Source: Ghiorsea sp. (GTDB taxonomy: Bacteria > Pseudomonadota > Zetaproteobacteria > Mariprofundales > Mariprofundaceae). From it: DNA of 6,553 nucleotides. Location: the NCBI GenBank assembly GCA_027053695.1, contig JALUHL010000228.1, positions 1-6,553 on the forward strand, read 5' to 3'. Below are positions 1 through 5,458 of this stretch, piece by piece; the first letter of the stretch is position 1; the number at the start of each line of letters is the position of its first letter. Below the pieces are notes generated by a model. It was not told the DNA's origin. It was given only the letters and a program-made list of their open reading frames with translations, and did not search any database. The position numbers were made by a program, and so were the translations under genes.

Positions 1-81
1 ACGGCTCCCGCAACCTTCAATATGACCGCAGTAAGCGAATACAATAGTAATGTATCGAGTGACGGGGTCGCACCAAGCTAA
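1..81 (+). CDS. C-terminal end of an unidentified protein (partial)
   Basis: Frame 1 is open from the first base to a TAA at 79-81 and gives 26 residues ending in SSDGVAPS. The other two forward frames hit stops within about 45 bases. The codon choice (ACC, GCA, TTC, AAT) and the residues, rich in Ser, Thr, Asn and Ala, look like the tail of a real, perhaps exported, protein. The fragment is too short to assign to a family. The last seven codons and the stop lie in the first copy of a tandem repeat, so they reappear out of register 80 bp downstream. An open stretch of this length could arise by chance, so confidence is modest. Confidence 0.42.
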   Translation, partial: TAPATFNMTAVSEYNSNVSSDGVAPS

Positions 82-215
82 GTGATTAATATATAATGAT
101 TTAAGGTCTATTTTTAGTGTAAATAAATGCTTAGATCAGTGACGGGGTCGCACCAAGCTAAGTGATTAATATATAATGATTTAAGGTCTATTTTTAGTGT
201 AAATAAGTGCTTAGA
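58..215. repeat. Tandem duplication of a 78-bp unit (two copies, period 80)
   Basis: Bases 58-135 recur at 138-215 with a single difference (A at 127, G at 207). The copies are separated by the dinucleotide TC at 136-137. Each begins AGTGACGGGG, contains TATATAATG in its middle (a perfect TATAAT at 92-97 and 172-177) and ends GCTTAGA. The unit carries the last codons (SDGVAPS) and stop of the preceding reading frame plus about 54 bp of AT-rich downstream DNA. Near identity points to a recent duplication by slippage or unequal recombination. Two copies without a spacer do not make a CRISPR array, and no integron attC core motif is present. Confidence 0.95.
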
Positions 216-266
216 AGCTTCTTTTTTTGGGTGAAATAGTTGTTTTAAGGGTCTAAGGTGTGGTTT

Positions 267-455
267 ATGCCAAGAGCGAATCATTATCATTCTCCAAATC
301 AAAAGGTGATGGGGAGGCTCCAAACTCATATTGTCTTATTGCTATTACTGAGCTTCTTTTTTGTAGCCGATGCTTACGCAGCCATGATTCCTTCCACAGG
401 TTATGTTTATCGTAGTGGCACAGCTTTTGATGCGTTGACACTCTTTATTGCCTGA
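267..455 (+). CDS. Small secreted or truncated protein with signal peptide, 62 aa
   Basis: No family is recognised. The start at ATG 267 is chosen because AAGG at 255-258 lies 8 nt upstream. An alternative ATG at 309 has a purine run only 2 nt away, although it would give a more typical signal peptide. The protein has a basic N-region, a strongly hydrophobic core (IVLLLLLSFFFV) and a plausible cleavage site after ADAYAA, leaving a mature peptide of only about 23 residues that starts MIPSTGYVY. It is either a very short exported peptide or the surviving N-terminus of a larger secreted protein whose remainder was lost when the downstream toxin-antitoxin segment arrived. Its last codons contain the -35 element of the toxin-antitoxin promoter, and its TGA stop forms part of the inverted repeat there. 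Confidence 0.45.
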   Translation: MPRANHYHSPNQKVMGRLQTHIVLLLLLSFFFVADAYAAMIPSTGYVYRSGTAFDALTLFIA

Positions 456-463
456 CGTATATT
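435..463 (+). promoter_or_regulatory. Sigma-70 promoter of the toxin-antitoxin operon
   Basis: A perfect -35 hexamer TTGACA lies at 435-440. It is followed by a 17-bp spacer and TATATT at 458-463 (five of six matches to TATAAT). Transcription would start near 470, leaving a short leader with AGAGGTG at 484-490 before the antitoxin ATG at 495. The promoter lies within the 3' end of the preceding small ORF. Confidence 0.8.
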
Positions 464-483
464 TCGTTATATTTTATACGTCA
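453..483. promoter_or_regulatory. Inverted-repeat operator over the -10 and start site
   Basis: TGACGTATA at 453-461 is matched exactly by its reverse complement TATACGTCA at 475-483, with 13 bases between the arms. The arms are 22 bp apart start to start, about two helical turns, so bound dimers would sit on the same DNA face. The left arm covers part of the -10 box. The right arm ends just before the ribosome binding site. Ribbon-helix-helix antitoxins commonly bind such sites to repress their own operon, so this is the likely autoregulatory operator; binding is inferred. Confidence 0.75.
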
Positions 484-494
484 AGAGGTGTTTT

Positions 495-731
495 ATGCAA
501 TCCAAACTCACACTTAGGCTTGAGGAAAGTGTTATCAAACAAGCAAAAGTATACGCAAAAACACATCATAAATCCCTTTCACAAGTTGTATCTGATTACT
601 TTCAGGTATTAACCATGCAAGAAACTCAACCTACTCTACCACCAATCACACAATCACTGGTTGGCGTATTGAATAAAACTGATATGGATGAAAACGATTA
701 CAAACAACACCTAGAGAACAAATACCTTTGA
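495..731 (+). CDS. Ribbon-helix-helix antitoxin (DUF6364/VapB-like)
   Basis: This 78-residue protein is the likely antitoxin of a type II toxin-antitoxin pair. Residues 3-8 (KLTLRL) fit the DNA-binding beta strand. Residues 11-23 fit helix 1, HHKSL forms the turn, and residues 28-37 (LSQVVSDYF) form helix 2 of a MetJ/Arc-type fold. The C-terminal part (about 51-78), with SLVGVL, an acidic DMDENDY stretch and a final LENKYL, is typical of the toxin-neutralising tail in antitoxins that partner PIN toxins of this type. A good ribosome binding site (AGAGGTG, 484-490) precedes the ATG. The stop overlaps the toxin start by 4 nt (TTGA), so the two are probably translationally coupled. Expression is probably self-repressed through the inverted repeat at 453-483. 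Confidence 0.85.
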   Translation: MQSKLTLRLEESVIKQAKVYAKTHHKSLSQVVSDYFQVLTMQETQPTLPPITQSLVGVLNKTDMDENDYKQHLENKYL

Positions 732-1183
732 AAGTTTTGTTGGATACCAATATCATCTTGGATGTTTTATTAAATAGAGAACCTTTTATTGGCAAATCGG
801 CTCAACTTGTCGGTCTGGTGGAGCAAAAAAAGATTGAAGGTTATCTGTGCGCCACAACCATTACGACACTGGATTATTTATTGTGTAAAGCACTAGGACA
901 GAAACAAGCTTCTCTTGCAGTGCATAAATTGTTGTCTATGTTTAACATTGCAGATGTCAATGCGGTGGTGCTTGGCTTGGCAATACATTCAGATTTTAAA
1001 GATTTTGAAGATGCTGTACAGTATTTTTCAGGTGAATATTGTGTTGTGGATGCCTTAGTTACTCGCAATATTAAAGATTATAAAGCCAGTCAGTACCCAG
1101 TTTATACCCCTGATATGTTGCTCAAAGCATTTGAAGCCTACACATTGAATCAAAAAAACATAAAAACTGATACCGATAGTTAA
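728..1183 (+). CDS. PIN-domain toxin (VapC-like, PIN_3 type)
   Basis: This is a 151-residue PIN-fold protein, expected to be a metal-dependent ribonuclease restrained by the antitoxin encoded just upstream. It opens with KVLLDTNIILD, holding the first catalytic aspartate (D6) and D12. Residues 91-97 (KDFEDAV) supply E94 and D95, and VTRNIKDY near 111-118 supplies D117, as in the PIN_3 family. The second canonical acidic residue is not at an obvious position; D49 in TTLDYLL is a candidate. The start is TTG at 728, because the conserved first strand begins immediately there and no ATG or GTG fits. TTG plus the 4-nt overlap would keep toxin output below that of the antitoxin. No strong separate ribosome binding site is seen. 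The RNA target cannot be told from sequence. Confidence 0.85.
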   Translation: MKVLLDTNIILDVLLNREPFIGKSAQLVGLVEQKKIEGYLCATTITTLDYLLCKALGQKQASLAVHKLLSMFNIADVNAVVLGLAIHSDFKDFEDAVQYFSGEYCVVDALVTRNIKDYKASQYPVYTPDMLLKAFEAYTLNQKNIKTDTDS

Positions 1184-1195
1184 AAGGAAAATAAC

Positions 1196-2077
1196 ATGAG
1201 CTTAAAAACAAATCGTAATCAATTGGTGATGACTGGCGTACAAGGCGGGGTATCCCCTGCGCAAATGTGGGCGCCTTTTGAGGTAGGCAGTCAGGGCGAA
1301 GTCTTTTCTTGGCCTTCAACTGGTGGTATCACATACAACGTCAAAGTGGGTGATTCCGTATTTGGTTGGGCTGGTGAACATATCGAACCCGGCGTTTCAA
1401 CCACGCTCAGCCATAAAAACCGTAAATCGGAAGATGGTTATCAATTTCATGCTTGCTGCGGCAATCAAGCGCGTGTGATTTCTGGCGAAGCTAAGGGTGA
1501 GATTGGTACGGTGATTGGGCATCATGGTGGGGTCAATCATTTGATGATTGATTTCCCCGATAGCACTTTGGATAAGCTCACCTGCGATGATAAATTTATG
1601 ATTCGCGGTTTCGGGCAAGGGCTGAAATTCACTGACCATGACGATATATTTATTTATAATATCGACCCTGATTTATTAGAAAAAATGGGGCTAACAGAAA
1701 ACGGAGATGGACAAATTGAAGTGCCTGTCAATGTGATTGTTCCCAACTATGCTATGGGTTCAGGCATTGGCGCACTGTCGGTCACCACAGGTGATTATGA
1801 TATTCTTTGCCATGATGAGGATATGGTCAAAGAACATGGGCTGGATAAACTTAGATTTGGTGATTTTGTTGCCGTACTTGACCATGACAACAATTATGGG
1901 CGAACATTCCGGCGAGGTGCGGTGACCATTGGCATGGTGATTCATTCAGATTCACCGCTTGCAGGGCATGGGCCAGGCATGATGACCATCATGTCAGCCT
2001 GCGCTAACAAACTCAAACCCGTATTGGATGACCAAGCCAATATGGGGCAATATTTAGAGGTAGGAAGATATGCTTAA
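1196..2077 (+). CDS. DUF4438 family protein
   Basis: This 293-residue soluble protein has no signal peptide or membrane segment. I assign it to DUF4438 from remembered family features: an N-terminal NQLVM motif, the block PSTGGITYNVKVGD at about 40-53 followed by FGWAGEHIEPGVS (about 56-68), and the C-terminal block with LDHDNNYGRTFRRGAV (about 228-243) and HSDSPLAGHGPGM (about 250-262). The conserved His, Asp and Glu residues in these blocks could form a metal or active site, but no reaction is established to my knowledge. The start is supported by AAGGAAA at 1184-1190. It begins 12 bp after the toxin stop and overlaps the next gene by 8 nt, so it is probably co-transcribed with both. The GHGPG stretch faintly recalls acetamidase/formamidase proteins, but the overall pattern does not support that name. 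Confidence 0.75.
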   Translation: MSLKTNRNQLVMTGVQGGVSPAQMWAPFEVGSQGEVFSWPSTGGITYNVKVGDSVFGWAGEHIEPGVSTTLSHKNRKSEDGYQFHACCGNQARVISGEAKGEIGTVIGHHGGVNHLMIDFPDSTLDKLTCDDKFMIRGFGQGLKFTDHDDIFIYNIDPDLLEKMGLTENGDGQIEVPVNVIVPNYAMGSGIGALSVTTGDYDILCHDEDMVKEHGLDKLRFGDFVAVLDHDNNYGRTFRRGAVTIGMVIHSDSPLAGHGPGMMTIMSACANKLKPVLDDQANMGQYLEVGRYA

Positions 2078-2321
2078 ATCTATATGCTTATGTTTAGCCT
2101 TGAGTTTGCCGCTGGCAGCTCATGCAGAACTTTATAAAATCATCAATGAATTTGGCGACGTCACCTATACCGATACTGCGCCAAGCATTGATAGCAAAGA
2201 ATATCACCCTGGCCAGATTAGTGCCGTAGCCAACCCTGCATTTAACCAAGACAAGATCAAAGCTGAACAAGAAGCAAAGGCAGAACAAGAAGCGCAAGAC
2301 AACAGTGTCAGCAACGAATAA
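2070..2321 (+). CDS. Small exported DUF4124 protein
   Basis: This 83-residue protein has a clear signal peptide (residues 1-19, ending LAAHA before Glu20), so it is expected in the periplasm or envelope. The mature part starts ELYKIINEFGDVTYTDTAPS, the hallmark of the DUF4124 domain common in proteobacterial envelope proteins; its exact role is unknown. After about residue 60 the chain is a charged, probably helical tail containing a repeated AEQEA motif, encoded by a near-repeat of 18 bases around 2262-2297. A purine-rich GAGGTAGGAAG precedes the ATG. The start overlaps the DUF4438 stop by 8 nt and the end overlaps the amidase start by 17 nt, so the gene sits inside the operon. Family members are often longer; this one is near the minimum. 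Confidence 0.8.
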   Translation: MLKSICLCLALSLPLAAHAELYKIINEFGDVTYTDTAPSIDSKEYHPGQISAVANPAFNQDKIKAEQEAKAEQEAQDNSVSNE

Positions 2322-3129
2322 CATCACTGCTGCCTGTATGCAGCTTTGCAGCGGCGAACATGTTGAAGACAATCTTGAAAAGATTACAGCTATCCTGGCT
2401 TCGCATAACAAACCTATAGATGTGTTGCTGTTGCCTGAAAATGCAACGTTATTAAGCAACGATGCAAAGCTAAAACAACAAGCTGCCCAAGAAAAAACCG
2501 TGCAACATATCCTGAGCTTTTTCAGCACGCTTGCCAAAGAGCAGCAATGCTGGCTGATTGCGGGCTCAATGCTGATTGAGAATAAGCAACAACCACAACG
2601 ATACTTCAATCATTGCCCTGTATTTGCGCCTGATGGTTCGCAGGTAACCAGCTATGATAAAATGCATTTATTTGATGTGGATTTAGGCTCTGAATCTTGG
2701 CAGGAATCCGCAACGATTTCCGCAGGCGAAAAGCCCAGCGCCTTTGAAATCACCCCAATGTGGAAAGTAGGTTTATCCATTTGTTATGACTTACGTTTTC
2801 CTGAGTTGTATCGTAACTACAGTACTCAGGGTTGCAATATCTTCACTGTACCTGCGGCTTTTACTGTACCTACGGGCAAAGCGCACTGGGGTATTCTGCT
2901 CAAAGCCAGAGCCATAGAAAATCAAGCTTATGTGCTTGCGGCAGCCCAATCGGGCAAACATGCTGATGGGCGAAAAACTTACGGGCATAGCTGCATCATC
3001 AACCCATGGGGTGAAACAATGGCTGAGTTAAATAGTGGTGAAGGCATCATCAGCGCAAGCTTAGACCAACGTTTTTTAAATGATTTAAAGCGGCGCATGC
3101 CTGTATTGCAACATCGAAAACTGTTGTGA
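2305..3129 (+). CDS. Nit1-type carbon-nitrogen hydrolase, probable deaminated glutathione amidase
   Basis: This 274-residue cytoplasmic enzyme of the nitrilase superfamily has the full Glu-Lys-Cys triad: E45 in LLLPEN, K119 in DKMHLFD and C160 in SICYDLRFPEL. Nit1-specific features follow: AHWGILLKARAIENQAYVLAAAQSG, a YGHS motif, NPWG, and a C-terminal MPVLQHRK. Characterised Nit1 proteins hydrolyse deaminated glutathione, a side product of transaminases, to 2-oxoglutarate and cysteinylglycine, so a metabolite-repair role is likely. Omega-amidase (Nit2) is the main alternative. The start is GTG 2305, because the next ATG (2338) lies inside the first core strand (ACMQLCSG). No good ribosome binding site is seen and the 17-nt overlap with the previous gene suggests coupling. 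The TGA stop overlaps the yigZ start. Confidence 0.87.
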   Translation: MSATNNITAACMQLCSGEHVEDNLEKITAILASHNKPIDVLLLPENATLLSNDAKLKQQAAQEKTVQHILSFFSTLAKEQQCWLIAGSMLIENKQQPQRYFNHCPVFAPDGSQVTSYDKMHLFDVDLGSESWQESATISAGEKPSAFEITPMWKVGLSICYDLRFPELYRNYSTQGCNIFTVPAAFTVPTGKAHWGILLKARAIENQAYVLAAAQSGKHADGRKTYGHSCIINPWGETMAELNSGEGIISASLDQRFLNDLKRRMPVLQHRKLL

Positions 3130-3740
3130 ACTATCAAGTACCTTCTGCCCCACTTGAGTATGAGCAGGTTATCCAAAAAAGTCGTTTCATTACACATATT
3201 CAAAGGGCTGAAGACAAAACCCAAGCCAAAGCCTTTATCGAAAGCATCAAAGCGCAATATCCCGATGCTAGGCATCATTGCTGGGCATATATTGCAGGTC
3301 ACCCTACCGCCACAACTGCCATAGGTTTCAGTGATGATGGCGAGCCTCAAGGCACAGCGGGCAAACCGATTCTCAATGTATTGCAGCATAAACATGTGGG
3401 CGAGATTGCATTGGTGGTAGTGCGTTATTTTGGCGGCATCAAGCTTGGCGCTGGCGGGCTTGTTCGCGCTTATTCTAGCTCAGCTAGCCTAGCCATGGAT
3501 AAGTTAGAATTGCAAATGCTGACAGCCTGCAAAACCTTTACCATGAATTTCAGTTATGACCTAGAGAATAAGCTCAAACATTTGCTAGAAAGCATGCATA
3601 TCGATATTCAGCAAAGCGAATACACCGAGCAAATCACCTATACATTTGACGTGCCCATCACCGATATTCAAGACTTGGATGACAAACTTATTCAAATAAG
3701 TGCGGGGAAATTACGTTTACTTAGTCCCGTTCAGCAATAG
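3126..3740 (+). CDS. yigZ: YigZ/IMPACT family protein
   Basis: This 204-residue protein has the two-domain layout of the YigZ (UPF0029) family. The N-terminal IMPACT domain (about 14-130) shows KSRFITH, DARHHCWAY, FSDDGEPQGTAGKPIL and the strongly conserved VRYFGGIKLGAGGLVRAY. The C-terminal ferredoxin-like DUF1949 domain spans about 138-200. Eukaryotic IMPACT regulates the eIF2 kinase GCN2; the bacterial role is not firmly known, though the C-terminal domain resembles elongation factor G domains and suggests an RNA or ribosome link. The GTG start at 3126 overlaps the amidase stop as GTGA. Its 3' end overlaps the convergent citrate synthase gene by 20 nt. It appears to be the last gene of the operon, with no hairpin terminator visible. 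Confidence 0.92.
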   Translation: MNYQVPSAPLEYEQVIQKSRFITHIQRAEDKTQAKAFIESIKAQYPDARHHCWAYIAGHPTATTAIGFSDDGEPQGTAGKPILNVLQHKHVGEIALVVVRYFGGIKLGAGGLVRAYSSSASLAMDKLELQMLTACKTFTMNFSYDLENKLKHLLESMHIDIQQSEYTEQITYTFDVPITDIQDLDDKLIQISAGKLRLLSPVQQ

Positions 3741-4884
3741 GCACATATGCTTGATTGCTTTGACCATTGTAGATTTGCATAGGTCGATAAATACGGCCAT
3801 CAGATAGTTGTTCGCGCCAATGGGCTAACCAACCTGCAACACGCGATACAGCGAAAATCGGGGTAAACAAATCTGTCTCAATGCCAAGCTTGCGATAAAC
3901 AATACCCGAATAAAAATCCACATTGGGGCAAACGCCTTTCTTACCCAATGTTTCCTTAGAGAACTGTTCGATATACCGTGCGATTTCATAGGTCGGGTCT
4001 TCGCCCATTTCCTTTGCCAAATCCACATATAGTTTTTGCAGCAATGTCGCTCTGGGGTCTTTGGTTTTATAAATTCTATGCCCTAACCCTGCAATTTTCT
4101 TTTTGTTTTTAAGCTTATCTTGTAAGTATGCCTCAGCATTTTCCAATGTGCCAATTTCATCCAACATATGCAGCACATCTTCATTGGCTCCACCATGCAA
4201 TGCGCCAGAAAGCGAGCCCACAGCAGCACTAATCGAAGAATAAGGGTCAGCTTGTGATGATGCGACCACCATGGTGGAGAATGTACTGGCATTCATTGTG
4301 TGCTCAGCGTGCACAATCAATGCCACATCCATAATCCGCTCTGCCAATGGGCTAGGCTCATTGCCTGTTAACATATACAAGAAGTTGGCAGCATGGGATA
4401 AATCTTTACGTGGAGGGATGGGGTCATCCCCTTTGCGCATACGCGAATGCGCAGCCACAATGGTGGGTAGTTTGGCAATCAAGCGTACATACACATCGCG
4501 GATTTGATCTTCATTCAAATGTTGATTCAGCCCTGTTTCCATAGGGTAATACATACCCAACACAGCAACACAAGCTTGCAAGGCATCCATGGGGTGCGCC
4601 GATTCTGGGAAACATTTCATCATATCCCGAATACTAAATTTGATGGTGCGATGATAGCGCAAATCTGCATCAAATTTGGCAAGCTCATCTACCGTGGGCA
4701 ATTCGCCATAAATCAATAAAAATGCAGTTTCTTCATAAGATGATTTTTCAGCCAATTCTTCAATATCAATGCCGCGATAAGCTAAAACACCTTGTTGGCC
4801 ATCAATGGTTGACACCCCAGACTCAGCAACAGGAATACCTGCTAAACCGGGTGAAAAACATGCAATGTCTTGCTTTGAGGCCAT
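3721..4884 (-). CDS. gltA: Citrate synthase
   Basis: This enzyme condenses oxaloacetate with acetyl-CoA to citrate, the entry step of the TCA cycle. The 387-residue protein carries the catalytic residues H230 (GALHGG), H269 (GLGHRIYKTKDPRA) and D323 (NVDFYSG), the HAEHTMNAST motif at 192-201 and a C-terminal SRVAGWLAHWREQL. Its length and motifs match the short Bacillus-type/2-methylcitrate synthase clade, not the 427-residue NADH-sensitive GltA of enteric bacteria. 2-Methylcitrate synthase is possible, but no prp genes are nearby. The reading frame stays open upstream to a start at 4980. MASKQD at 4884 is chosen because AGGAG lies 7 nt before it and the promoter at 4922-4949 lies inside the longer version. 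The gene is convergent with yigZ, overlapping it by 20 nt, and divergent from the glutaredoxin gene. Confidence 0.93.
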   Translation of the reverse strand: MASKQDIACFSPGLAGIPVAESGVSTIDGQQGVLAYRGIDIEELAEKSSYEETAFLLIYGELPTVDELAKFDADLRYHRTIKFSIRDMMKCFPESAHPMDALQACVAVLGMYYPMETGLNQHLNEDQIRDVYVRLIAKLPTIVAAHSRMRKGDDPIPPRKDLSHAANFLYMLTGNEPSPLAERIMDVALIVHAEHTMNASTFSTMVVASSQADPYSSISAAVGSLSGALHGGANEDVLHMLDEIGTLENAEAYLQDKLKNKKKIAGLGHRIYKTKDPRATLLQKLYVDLAKEMGEDPTYEIARYIEQFSKETLGKKGVCPNVDFYSGIVYRKLGIETDLFTPIFAVSRVAGWLAHWREQLSDGRIYRPMQIYNGQSNQAYVPIAERD

Positions 4885-4890
4885 TTCTAT

Positions 4891-4895
4891 CTCCT
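4891..4895 (-). promoter_or_regulatory. Ribosome binding site deciding the citrate synthase start
   Basis: Read on the minus strand, CAGGAGATAGAAATG places a strong AGGAG core 6-7 nt before the ATG at 4884. The longer in-frame start at 4980 has no comparable site. Confidence 0.8.
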
Positions 4896-4921
4896 GTGTA
4901 ACCAACTTTGAAGGGCTAGTG

Positions 4922-4949
4922 ATTTTACAAAAACCTGTCCAAGTGTCAA
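4922..4949 (-). promoter_or_regulatory. Sigma-70 promoter of citrate synthase
   Basis: On the minus strand a perfect TTGACA (4949-4944) is followed by 16 bp and TAAAAT (4927-4922), five of six matches to the -10 consensus. Transcription would begin near 4915, giving a leader of about 30 nt before the ATG at 4884. Confidence 0.75.
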
Positions 4950-4997
4950 TCATCACAACATTTGTCGTGCAAACTTGCATATTCTTACTTGTTGGTC

Positions 4998-5006
4998 TGA
5001 TATGTT
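4998..5006 (+). promoter_or_regulatory. Possible extended -10 promoter of the glutaredoxin gene
   Basis: TGATATGTT fits the extended -10 form TGnTATnnT. A TTGCAT at 4975-4980 could act as a weak -35, but the spacing to this -10 is 20 bp, longer than ideal. It would give a leader of about 37 nt before the ATG at 5051, preceded by a purine-rich GAGAAG. Confidence 0.3.
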
Positions 5007-5050
5007 GTGGTTAATGTAGCGCGGTCTGGGGTGAGGTTGAGAAGAAAAAT

Positions 5051-5458
5051 ATGAAAGCAATACTACTTAAAATGTTTCGCGAAGGTGTTGGTCGGCTGAT
5101 AGCTTTAATCAGCTTTATCACCACACCCGCCAAGGTCAAACGCACGCCAGAAGAACAAGAGAAAGTGAACAGTATCGTAGAAAATATGTCGCTTTATCAA
5201 TATTTTGCCTGCCCTTTTTGCATCAAAGTGCGCCGCACCATTCGCCGCTTGAACTTGCCCATGGAATATCGCGATGCCCAAGAGCGTGGCGGAGAGCATA
5301 GAGAGGCTTTAGAAAAAGAAGGTGGCGCGATTAAAGTGCCCTGTTTGCGTATGGATGAAGGCGCGGAAACCACTTGGATGTATGAATCCAGTGATATTGT
5401 GGCCTACCTGAACCAACGCTTTGACCCTGAATATACGACGGCAGAAAATAAAACCTGA
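5051..5458 (+). CDS. Glutaredoxin-like protein with hydrophobic N-terminal extension
   Basis: The core domain (about 46-127 of 135 residues) has a CPFC dithiol active site (C54, C57) after the first strand SLYQYF, a cis-proline in KVPCL (P97) and a glutathione-side motif YESSDI (111-116). These are glutaredoxin/GST N-domain features, so a glutathione-dependent disulfide reductase is likely. An N-terminal extension of about 45 residues, with GRLIALISFIT at 14-24, may be a short membrane anchor or amphipathic helix that places the active site at the membrane. The orientation suggests the cytoplasmic face, but this is inference. The charged linker TPEEQEK follows. The stop shares one base with the response regulator start (TGATG), so the two genes are probably co-transcribed and coupled. 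The gene diverges from citrate synthase across a 166-bp gap. Confidence 0.87.
   Translation: MKAILLKMFREGVGRLIALISFITTPAKVKRTPEEQEKVNSIVENMSLYQYFACPFCIKVRRTIRRLNLPMEYRDAQERGGEHREALEKEGGAIKVPCLRMDEGAETTWMYESSDIVAYLNQRFDPEYTTAENKT

Noticed and set aside
61..76. GTCGCACCA resembling a tRNA 3' end (attachment-site remnant)
   Set aside because: No T-arm or acceptor-stem complement could be found upstream in either copy.
92..177. Promoters at the duplicated TATAAT boxes (92-97 and 172-177)
   Set aside because: The -10 match is perfect, but no -35 match exists at 16-18 bp (CGCACC region) and there is no extended TGn, so AT-richness is a sufficient explanation.
58..215. CRISPR-like or integron attC-like repeat array
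   Set aside because: There are only two copies, with a 2-bp gap instead of unique spacers, and no inverse core site or dyad typical of attC was found.
205..228. Intrinsic terminator: palindrome AGAAGCTTCT followed by seven T
   Set aside because: The stem is only about three to six pairs with a bulge and is AT-rich. It is suggestive because of the T-run but too weak to call.
242..263. Degenerate third copy of the 78-bp unit (TTTTAAGGGTCTA resembles TTTAAGGTCTA)
   Set aside because: Similarity covers only about a dozen bases with a gap, which is expected in AT-rich DNA.
1145..1176. Promoter for DUF4438 inside the toxin end (TTGAAT, 17 bp, TGATAC)
   Set aside because: The -10 matches the consensus at only about two of six positions; not convincing, though a weak promoter cannot be excluded.
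2094..2609. Long minus-strand frame of 171 residues opposite DUF4124 and the amidase
   Set aside because: It lies antisense to two clearly coding genes, has no recognisable domain, and its Cys/Phe/Ser-rich composition is typical of a shadow frame.
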